This document shows positions 1 through 4,773 of a DNA stretch of 5,890 bases, piece after piece. Location: contig CAMCMW010000108.1 of the NCBI GenBank assembly GCA_945876155.1, positions 1 to 5,890 on the forward strand, given 5' to 3'. The position numbers and the translations under genes were made by a program. The notes below the pieces were generated by a model. It worked only from the letters and a program-made list of their open reading frames with translations, was not told the origin of the DNA and did not search any database. The number at the start of each line of letters is the position of its first letter. Position 1 is the first letter of the stretch. The DNA is from an uncultured Ruminococcus sp. (GTDB lineage Bacteria; Bacillota; Clostridia; Oscillospirales; Ruminococcaceae).

Positions 1-122
1 ACAGAAATATTCATGCTGTAGCTTTCAGCTGTATCAGCGGCAGCTGCACTGACAGGCTGTGCAATACAAGCGATAGACATGATACCTGCTATCAGTCCGG
101 CAAATTTACGATGCAAATACAT
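1..122 (-). CDS. Secreted protein of unknown function, N-terminal fragment (signal peptide)
   Basis: Only the first 40 codons are inside the window; the gene continues past the left edge. The start ATG (120-122) is preceded by a G-rich ribosome binding site, AAAGGGGG, nine bases upstream, similar to that of the protease gene at 440-2158. The protein begins MYLHRKFAGLIAGIMSIACI and continues AQPVSAAAADTAESYSMNIS. This is a classical Sec signal peptide: a basic start (His-Arg-Lys), a hydrophobic core of about 14 residues and a probable cleavage after the Val-Ser-Ala at about residues 24-26. The Cys at residue 19 is not in a convincing lipobox, so a soluble secreted or cellulosomal protein is more likely than a lipoprotein. 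The mature part is too short to name a family. It lies downstream of, and on the same strand as, the protease gene, but terminator-like hairpins and its own candidate promoter separate them, so it is probably transcribed separately. Confidence 0.8.
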   Translation of the reverse strand, partial: MYLHRKFAGLIAGIMSIACIAQPVSAAAADTAESYSMNIS

Positions 123-172
123 TTTAATGTTCCCCCTTTAATTTTAAGGAAATTCACATTCCCTTTCATCAG

Positions 173-201
173 TTTATAGTATATCACTGAAACCTTGAAA
201 A
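173..201 (-). promoter_or_regulatory. Candidate promoter of the left-edge secreted gene
   Basis: Read on the minus strand, TTTTCA (196-201, four of six matches to the -35 consensus) is followed after 17 bases by TATAAA (173-178, -10). The ribosome binding site and ATG (122) lie about 50 bases downstream. The position fits, but the region is AT-rich and the -35 is imperfect, so this is a plausible rather than a firm call. Confidence 0.4.
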
Positions 202-238
202 TTCCTTGAGATTTTTTATATAAATAGTTAAAAGTACC

Positions 239-262
239 AAGCCCGTTTTAGTTTCCGGGCTT
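239..262 (-). terminator. Hairpin, possible terminator
   Basis: AAGCCCG (239-245) and CGGGCTT (256-262) form a perfect 7-bp stem with a 10-base loop. On the minus strand it is followed by GGTAC and four Ts, a weak U-tract; on the plus strand there is none. It lies 15 bases past the stop codon of the small reading frame at 277-408, which suggests it once ended, or still ends, a transcript of that frame, or acts as a backup terminator for the protease gene. The hairpin is certain as sequence; its function is inferred. Confidence 0.45.
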
Positions 263-276
263 AATGCTTAAAATTG

Positions 277-408
277 TTATTGTCCATCTACCTGTTCTCT
301 TATTTCCTCACCATACCACGTATCACCAATAGTATGAATCGCAAAATAATACTGCCTGTCATAACCGCTAAGTAAAATTGTAAAAGCATGATAAAAAATC
401 TCCTGCAT
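277..408 (-). pseudogene. Small protein-like reading frame, probable gene remnant (43 codons)
   Basis: On the minus strand an ATG at 406-408 opens a 43-codon frame ending at TAA (277-279). The second half reads SGYDRQYYFAIHTIGDTWYG followed by EEIREQVDGQ, a mixed, aromatic- and charge-rich composition that looks like genuine protein rather than chance translation of AT-rich spacer. There is no Shine-Dalgarno sequence before the ATG, and the ATG sits inside the terminator stem of the upstream protease gene. The frame stays open upstream to 447, where it would overlap the end of the protease gene. I do not recognise the family. The most economical reading is the surviving 3' end of a gene whose front was lost before or during arrival of the neighbouring gene; a small real protein, or chance, are alternatives. 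A hairpin follows its stop (239-262), as expected for the end of a former gene. Confidence 0.35.
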
Positions 409-436
409 GACAGAATGAACTGCCGTGCAGGGATTT
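393..436 (-). terminator. Rho-independent terminator of the dockerin protease gene
   Basis: On the minus strand, eight bases after the protease stop codon, CCTGCA (426-431) pairs with TGCAGG (402-407), and inside it, past one mismatch, GGCAG (420-424) pairs with CTGTC (409-413, one G-U pair) around a 6-base loop. The stem is followed within a few bases by six Ts (393-398). Position, stem and U-tract all fit an intrinsic terminator. The plus-strand side also has five Ts (434-438), so it could work in both directions. Confidence 0.75.
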
Positions 437-439
437 TTG

Positions 440-2158
440 TTATTCAATCAGCATTCGTCTCATAAGACTTAAATCATAGACATTTATTATATCATCTTTG
501 TACAAGTCAGCCGCTTTCCAGTCAGTTAAATCGCCGCAGCCGACAAGCCATTTCTGGAGCATTACAATATCAGCAATGTTGAATACTCCATCAGCATTTA
601 CATCTCCCGATATGTCAGTAACAACAGGAGTTTCTGTTGTTGTAACAGGAACAGTGGTAGTGGTAGTTGCAGTAGTTGTTGTAATCTGAGTAGTTACAGG
701 AGTTGTAGCAGCCTGAGATTCACCGCTGCCAACAGCTGAGAACAATAAACCAGTCGGATCCTGATCAACCATATCGTTTGCTTCATCACTCCACTGAGCG
801 TAATAATGAACCTGAATCTGAATCTGAGTTGGGTACACATCATCCGGTATATCAATAATAAATGTACTGATACCCTCAGGACCAAGACTTTCCGGCATCA
901 TCCAGTTATCCTGTACCCATGTCTGGGAATTATTATCCCAGTATCCATATATACCGCTGAGTCCGGCATATGGAAGTCCCTGTGCCTGAACGGTTATATG
1001 CTTTGCTCCGTTTGTATCAATAAGCCAGTAATTGTTATCACTGTCGTATGTAACGGATAAAATTGTTTCATTTTCGTCTGTGCTGACAGGCTTAGTGGTT
1101 GTTGTAACGGCAGTAGTTATCGTGGTAGTAGTTGTTGTTGTAGTTGTTATTGCCGGAGTTGTCGTCGGAGTGGTCACAGGCGGTGTTATTTCAGAAAGGT
1201 CAAATCTGCCCGACTCCTCCTTGAGTTTCGACCAGGCATATCTTGTAAACCATTCGTCAAAATCATTAATTACGGAAGATGAACCAGCCATCATGATAGA
1301 TGTACCGTCGCCGGGGAAACCATTTGGCGGAGGACCGTCGGATTCACCGTTATTGCCGTAATAATCCGGGTAGCCAAAGCCGTGACCCATTTCGTGAAGC
1401 AGAATATGACTGCTCGTCGTTCCGTCAATAAGTCCCAGTACAGAGTTATCCGAGAGTATCTGTCCGTAGTGGTAGCCGTATCCGCCCATATCTATCATAC
1501 CAGTAATGCCATGCAGATACATATAGTAGCGGTTGTCGTAACTGCCATTGTAGCTCCAGTTTTTATCTGCCCAGTGAACATATCTTGAAAGATCAGTAGG
1601 TTCAGCAGGCTGGATAGCAGGTACGCTTTCATTACCCATACCACTGGAAATCATATCATCACGCAGCCAGGAATTGGTAGTGTCAGTGTAAACAACCTCG
1701 TCGGGCTGGCGGTCTTCTATACAGCTCTCATCAAGTACCGCATACCCCACTACCTTGACGTTTACGTGTTCAAAGGGCCACTCGTCATAGCCGACAAGGG
1801 AATCTGTCCACTGGTTCACAGCATCTTCCAGCATCTGCGGGAGCTTTTGCCTTTGTTCAAGGGTTATCTTTTCGTATGACTGCCAGATAAGTATGTATTG
1901 CAGAGTTCCGTTTCCGGCAACTATCTGGTCGTATATAGTTGACCAGTCTTTCATTGAACCTTCACTCTCAATGCGGTTAGTCCATATCCAGTCCGCAGCC
2001 TCCTTGTAATCAGAAGGCATATCTGAAAGTGTGGTTGCTGACGCAGCGTATGCTGTCAGATCATTGGTTTCAATGGAAATGTCAGGCTTGGCAAATAATG
2101 TGCCGAAGCAAAGCAGTGCAGCCGTGCCGGCGGCAAGTATTTTTTTGAATTTGCTCAT
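440..2158 (-). CDS. Cellulosomal (dockerin-bearing) metzincin-like zinc protease
   Basis: A 572-residue secreted modular protein. Residues 1-23 form a signal peptide (MSKFKK, then the core ILAAGTAALLCFGTLF; cleavage near Ala23 or the later AYA-AS at 37-40). Residues about 45-320 are a protease domain with HEMGHGFGYPD at 255-265, matching HExxHxxGxxD, where H255, H259 and D265 should bind zinc and E256 should be the catalytic base. SIMMAGS at 287-293 fits a metzincin Met-turn. A Thr/Pro linker (325-360) leads to an unidentified beta-rich domain (about 362-480), then a second Thr linker (485-514) and a dockerin (517-572). Dockerins bind cohesins on scaffoldins, so the enzyme should sit in the extracellular cellulosome; its substrate is unknown. 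The start is supported by TAGGGGG seven bases upstream. A terminator follows directly, so the gene is probably monocistronic. The Asp third zinc ligand recalls snapalysin (M7), but the rest does not look like M7; the domain resembles, from memory, secreted fungal HExxH proteins carrying cellulose-binding modules. Confidence 0.88.
   Translation of the reverse strand: MSKFKKILAAGTAALLCFGTLFAKPDISIETNDLTAYAASATTLSDMPSDYKEAADWIWTNRIESEGSMKDWSTIYDQIVAGNGTLQYILIWQSYEKITLEQRQKLPQMLEDAVNQWTDSLVGYDEWPFEHVNVKVVGYAVLDESCIEDRQPDEVVYTDTTNSWLRDDMISSGMGNESVPAIQPAEPTDLSRYVHWADKNWSYNGSYDNRYYMYLHGITGMIDMGGYGYHYGQILSDNSVLGLIDGTTSSHILLHEMGHGFGYPDYYGNNGESDGPPPNGFPGDGTSIMMAGSSSVINDFDEWFTRYAWSKLKEESGRFDLSEITPPVTTPTTTPAITTTTTTTTTITTAVTTTTKPVSTDENETILSVTYDSDNNYWLIDTNGAKHITVQAQGLPYAGLSGIYGYWDNNSQTWVQDNWMMPESLGPEGISTFIIDIPDDVYPTQIQIQVHYYAQWSDEANDMVDQDPTGLLFSAVGSGESQAATTPVTTQITTTTATTTTTVPVTTTETPVVTDISGDVNADGVFNIADIVMLQKWLVGCGDLTDWKAADLYKDDIINVYDLSLMRRMLIE
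443..610 (-). other. Dockerin module (residues 517-572)
   Basis: Two EF-hand-like calcium repeats. The first is canonical: Asp519, Asn521, Asp523, Asn527 and Asp530 occupy ligand positions 1, 3, 5, 9 and 12, followed by the helix IVMLQKWLVG. The second begins at Asp551 and has Tyr553 at position 3, where Asn or Asp is usual, and Asp556 in place of Gly at position 6, while Asp555, Asn559 and Asp562 are kept; its helix is LSLMRRML. The inter-repeat segment DWKAADL is typical of R. flavefaciens dockerins as I know them. The module ends at the last residue, as usual for C-terminal dockerins. Confidence 0.92.
617..706 (-). repeat. Thr-rich linker 2 (residues 485-514)
   Basis: About 30 residues dominated by Thr with Val and Pro (for example TTTTATTTTTVPVTTT), joining the unknown beta-rich domain to the dockerin. 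Such linkers are flexible and often O-glycosylated in cellulosomal enzymes. The DNA is a run of ACN codons, seen on the plus strand as repeated gtt/gta/gtg triplets. Confidence 0.85.
719..1075 (-). other. Unidentified beta-rich domain between the linkers, possible carbohydrate-binding module
   Basis: Residues about 362-480 sit between two Thr linkers, so they form an independent module of about 120 residues. The segment is rich in aromatics (NNYWLID, GIYGYWDNNSQTW, VHYYAQW) and in alternating beta-type stretches (STFIIDIPDD, PTQIQIQVHYY). Exposed Trp and Tyr, size and placement fit a beta-sandwich carbohydrate-binding module, perhaps one of the Ruminococcus-specific domains still listed as of unknown function. 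I cannot assign a family from sequence alone. Confidence 0.5.
1079..1186 (-). repeat. Thr-rich linker 1 (residues 325-360)
   Basis: About 36 residues of Thr and Pro with occasional Ile, Ala and Val, including a stretch of nine consecutive Thr codons (residues 338-346), separating the protease domain from the following beta-rich domain. The repetitive ACN triplets make this a likely site of length variation between strains. Confidence 0.85.
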
Positions 2159-2191
2159 TTTTTATCCCCCTATTTAAATATTATTAGTTAT

Positions 2192-2206
2192 ATTGTATAA
2201 TACAAT
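2192..2206. promoter_or_regulatory. 15-bp perfect palindrome, candidate operator over the protease promoter
   Basis: ATTGTATAATACAAT is a perfect inverted repeat with 7-base arms around a single central base. It lies 34 bases before the protease ATG. On the minus strand it contains TATTAT (2197-2202), a five-of-six match to a -10 box, but no good -35 is found at 15-18 bases spacing; on the plus strand it contains TATAAT, with a weak TTTAAA 17 bases upstream. A regulator bound here would sit on RNA polymerase's contact site for the protease gene. Function is inferred from position and symmetry only. Confidence 0.4.
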
Positions 2207-2286
2207 GAACAAAATTTCAATGACTTTTATGGATAAAATTATGACATATCACGCAATATTTACCGAAAATCAGTAAAATCTTTTGT

Positions 2287-2315
2287 TTGACATAAAAAAA
2301 TGTAAGTGTTATACT
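2287..2315 (+). promoter_or_regulatory. Strong sigma-70-type promoter of the PBP/AraC regulator
   Basis: TTGACA (2287-2292, perfect -35), 17-base spacer, TATACT (2310-2315, five of six at -10) with an upstream TG at 2307-2308 that makes an extended -10. Transcription should start near 2322, giving a short leader of about 24 bases before the start codon of the regulator at 2346. Confidence 0.85.
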
Positions 2316-2333
2316 AATTAAAAGTAAGATTTC

Positions 2334-2339
2334 AGGAGG
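2334..2339 (+). promoter_or_regulatory. Ribosome binding site of the regulator gene
   Basis: AGGAGG, a perfect Shine-Dalgarno core, six bases before the ATG at 2346. It fixes the start codon and shows that the protein really lacks an N-terminal helix-turn-helix, because no longer in-frame start with a comparable site exists upstream in the short leader. Confidence 0.9.
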
Positions 2340-2345
2340 TGTAAT

Positions 2346-4568
2346 ATGACATCTGAAGGTAAAATCGGTGTAATAATTCCGGCGGTTCTCGACCATATTG
2401 ATACGGAACTGCTGGACGGAATACATACAAAAGCCTCGGAGCTTGGTTATGATACGCTTGTGTTCACCAACGCATCAAAATCCCAGGACTATCACCCTCA
2501 TACGGATTACATAATCGGTGAGGAAAAGATATACAGCCTTGCCGCAAGTGCTGATGTTGACGGGTTTATCTTTGCAGCCGGACACTTTATGAAACGGGAG
2601 CTTGTGCGCAGTATATTCTCCATGCTGAAAGAAACCGGAAAGCCGTGTGTTGTGCTTGCATATCCCAATGACGATTTTCCCTGTGTTTATGCTGAACAGA
2701 CAGAGGGTATCACCCGTCTGACTGAACATCTTATTCTGGAGCATAACTGCCGGAAAATTTACTGTCTTACCGGTAACAAAGGTATTTACGAAGCAGAACA
2801 GAGATTAAAGGCGTTTTGTGATACTGTCAAAAAATACGGTCTTGACGAGTCGGAGTGCAGATACTTCTACGGTGACTTCTGGAAACAGAGTGCAGTGGAG
2901 CTTGCGGAGAATATAGCGGCAGAAAAGATTCCTGTTCCCGATGCAGTTGTATGTGCCAGTGATACTATGGCGCTGACACTGTGCGAAGCACTGAAGTCTC
3001 ATGGATTCGGGGTTCCGGAGGATATACTTGTTACAGGGTATGACGGCAACATTGACGCTTTTCTCAATTTTCCGCCTCTGGCTACGGTTTCGGGAAGTGA
3101 GAGGATACTTGGTGAAAAGGGTGTGATAAGACTGTCCGAACTGATATCCGGCAAGCCTGCGGAAAATGTAAAAACAAGCCAGATTACGGTACATTACAAC
3201 CGGAGCTGCGGCTGTCATACTGATTCCCCTCACACAATACGGAATGAATTTATCTCCCGGCATCTGGAATTTAACCGTATCTTCGGGGAATATTTCCTGA
3301 CCTCTGATTTCATTGTCCGGCTGTCGGACACTTCTTCTGTTGAGGAATATATCACAACGGTAGATTCCCTTGCTTTTCTCATGCCGAAATGGAAACATCT
3401 GAGTCTTTGTATCTGTCAGGACTGGCTTGGGTATTTTGAGAATCCCGATACTCCTGAAAACGAGAACTACTCTGAAAATATGCTGATGATGCTGTCCAAA
3501 AGCCGAATCGAACCTGAATGCGGAATTGTGACATTTCCCACAGAAAATCTACTGCCGTCACTGATGAAAGAGCATACTCCCAGATGTATAGTTTTCCTGC
3601 CTCTGCATTACGGAAGAAAGGCTCTTGGATATTGTGCACTGGAATATGAAAACGGCGGCAGCTACATTATGGAGGAACGCTGTAAAAGCTGGTGCGATTC
3701 TGTTTCAAACGGGTTAATTGCCCTGCGTAATAAGCTCTATACCGGCTATATCCAGCAAAAGAATGAAGAATACTCCTACTTTGATACCATTACCGGCATA
3801 TTCAGCTTAAAAGGTCTTATTCATATATTTCCAACCTTTTTGAAAAAGGCTGAGAAGACAGGAAAATGCGTCCAGGTCATTGCACTTTCATGCAGAAATA
3901 CCGGTAAAGAAGATATTGACAGCAGGGCTGATAATTTTTTGACGCTTGTTGCAAATGCAGTACAGATGTCATGCGCTGATAGCGAAATTGCAGCACGAAT
4001 CAATGAGGGATATTTTATTGTAATCAGAGTTCTGACAGAGGAGTCAGAACGTCAGCGCTGGTCAGATGAAAAGATTCTGCAGATAATCCGCATGGTGAAG
4101 AGTATACAGTCACAGTTAAAAACACTGAAAGTTCCGGATTTTGTGTATGAGTACAGCGAGGTCTTTCCGGACAGTAACCCTTTTGATTACATCATTACAG
4201 AAATGATAACAAAACTTAATGAAAAACGCTTCTCCAAAAGGAACAGTAACTATGCTGCTCTTCTTGCAGAGCTACGTCTGGAAATAAGAGCAAATCCTCA
4301 GTTTGACTGGAACAGTGATTCAATCGCTGACGAGTACGGTATCAGTAAAGGATATCTGATGAAACTTTATAAGGCACAGTTCGGCATAACGTTTACAGAC
4401 GATCTGATAAATGTCCGTCTGGACAAAGCCCGGAAACTCCTTAAATCTACAAATATGCGGCTTGCAGAAATTGCTGACAACTGTGGTTACAACAATATTT
4501 ACCACTTTATGCGCCAGTTTAAAAAAAGATTTGGAATGACTGCAATACAGTATCGTAACAATTTATGA
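2346..4568 (+). CDS. Sugar-sensing regulator: LacI-type binding domain, degenerate GGDEF-like domain, AraC-type HTH
   Basis: A 740-residue cytoplasmic transcription regulator. Residues 6-290 form a LacI/GalR-type periplasmic-binding-protein fold (opening KIGVIIPAVLDHIDTELLDG; PDAVVCASDTMALTLCEAL at 198-216; PEDILVTGYDG at 224-234) that ends in the Cys-rich RSCGC motif (286-290). It should bind a small ligand, probably a sugar. Residues about 300-470 are a less defined, perhaps GAF-like, region. Residues about 478-625 resemble a GGDEF domain: DTITGIFSLKGL matches the usual DxLTGLxNRxGF start, but RINEGYF (551-557) replaces the RxGGDEF signature, so cyclase activity is not expected. Residues about 640-740 are an AraC-type double helix-turn-helix (DSIADEYGISKGYLMKLYKA; MRLAEIADNCGYNNIYHFMR). 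DNA binding is thus at the C-terminus, as in E. coli XylR, with no N-terminal LacI helix-turn-helix. The gene is divergent from the dockerin protease gene, which is a candidate target. Fold and HTH calls are firm; ligand and targets are unknown. Confidence 0.9.
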   Translation: MTSEGKIGVIIPAVLDHIDTELLDGIHTKASELGYDTLVFTNASKSQDYHPHTDYIIGEEKIYSLAASADVDGFIFAAGHFMKRELVRSIFSMLKETGKPCVVLAYPNDDFPCVYAEQTEGITRLTEHLILEHNCRKIYCLTGNKGIYEAEQRLKAFCDTVKKYGLDESECRYFYGDFWKQSAVELAENIAAEKIPVPDAVVCASDTMALTLCEALKSHGFGVPEDILVTGYDGNIDAFLNFPPLATVSGSERILGEKGVIRLSELISGKPAENVKTSQITVHYNRSCGCHTDSPHTIRNEFISRHLEFNRIFGEYFLTSDFIVRLSDTSSVEEYITTVDSLAFLMPKWKHLSLCICQDWLGYFENPDTPENENYSENMLMMLSKSRIEPECGIVTFPTENLLPSLMKEHTPRCIVFLPLHYGRKALGYCALEYENGGSYIMEERCKSWCDSVSNGLIALRNKLYTGYIQQKNEEYSYFDTITGIFSLKGLIHIFPTFLKKAEKTGKCVQVIALSCRNTGKEDIDSRADNFLTLVANAVQMSCADSEIAARINEGYFIVIRVLTEESERQRWSDEKILQIIRMVKSIQSQLKTLKVPDFVYEYSEVFPDSNPFDYIITEMITKLNEKRFSKRNSNYAALLAELRLEIRANPQFDWNSDSIADEYGISKGYLMKLYKAQFGITFTDDLINVRLDKARKLLKSTNMRLAEIADNCGYNNIYHFMRQFKKRFGMTAIQYRNNL

Positions 4569-4601
4569 TTCCTTCTGCAAAAATTCTCTTTTTTCATAAA
4601 A

Positions 4602-4630
4602 TTGATAATTCCGAAAAAATTCAGTATAAT
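4602..4630 (+). promoter_or_regulatory. Orphan near-consensus promoter in the convergent gap
   Basis: TTGATA (4602-4607, five of six at -35), 17-base spacer, TATAAT (4625-4630, perfect -10). It points right, into a gap with no gene on that strand, and begins about 34 bases after the regulator's stop codon. A transcript would start near 4637 and reach the hairpin at 4734-4765. Sequence match is strong; activity is untested, and AT-rich spacers produce such matches by chance. Confidence 0.55.
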
Positions 4631-4636
4631 TAGTAT

Positions 4637-4769
4637 GATATATAAGATTTTATCTTTTAAAAGATGGCTATGAACACTTCCCACCACAAATTTTTGATTT
4701 TACACTAATTGGATATAAGGCAGAACAAGTAAAAAAGTGAACAGCCGGGAATCGCTGTTCACTTTACTT
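4637..4769 (+). ncRNA. Candidate small RNA between the regulator and corA (speculative)
   Basis: The orphan promoter at 4602-4630 and the hairpin at 4734-4765 would bound an RNA of about 130 bases on the plus strand. Its 5' part has the 14-bp perfect palindrome ATCTTTTAAAAGAT (4652-4665), then a C-rich, probably unpaired stretch CTTCCCACCAC (4678-4688), then the terminator hairpin. No convincing coding frame is present: the only one, at 4664-4708, has 14 codons and no good ribosome binding site. I recognise no known RNA family. The U-tract on this strand is interrupted, which weakens the case. Confidence 0.3.
4729..4769 (-). terminator. Strong terminator of the ppk-corA unit, possibly bidirectional
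   Basis: AAAGTGAACAGC (4734-4745) and GCTGTTCACTTT (4754-4765) form a perfect 12-bp stem with an 8-base loop. On the minus strand, nine bases past the corA stop, it is followed by an uninterrupted run of Ts (complement of 4731-4736), which makes it a classical intrinsic terminator for corA. On the plus side it is followed by ACTTTATATC, a broken U-tract, so it may also stop transcripts from the regulator gene, which has no other clear terminator. Confidence 0.85.
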
Positions 4770-4773
4770 TATA

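Noticed and set aside
195..224. Plus-strand promoter-like pair TTGAAA-18-TATAAA in the left gap.
   Set aside because: It points into a hairpin and the antisense of the protease gene, with no gene or leader to serve; it is in an AT-rich stretch and overlaps the better-placed minus-strand promoter candidate.
485..522. Possibility that the protease is a lipoprotein because of Cys in the signal peptide, judged at residues 1-23 of the protein.
   Set aside because: The residues before the Cys (Ala-Leu-Leu) do not fit a lipobox, which needs Gly, Ala or Ser just before Cys, and a C-terminal dockerin already explains cell-surface placement.
1032..1361. Open frame on the plus strand opposite the protease gene, with long Val runs.
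   Set aside because: It is the antisense image of the Thr linker (ACN read as GTN) and has no ribosome binding site; it is a compositional shadow.
2805..3398. 197-codon open frame on the minus strand opposite the regulator gene.
   Set aside because: The composition is rich in Arg, Cys and Phe without domain features, and it lies wholly inside a well-supported gene; a shadow frame.
4664..4708. Tiny plus-strand frame (14 codons, MAMNTSHHKFLILH) in the convergent gap.
   Set aside because: No convincing ribosome binding site, no recognisable protein features and chance length; kept only as part of the small RNA candidate.
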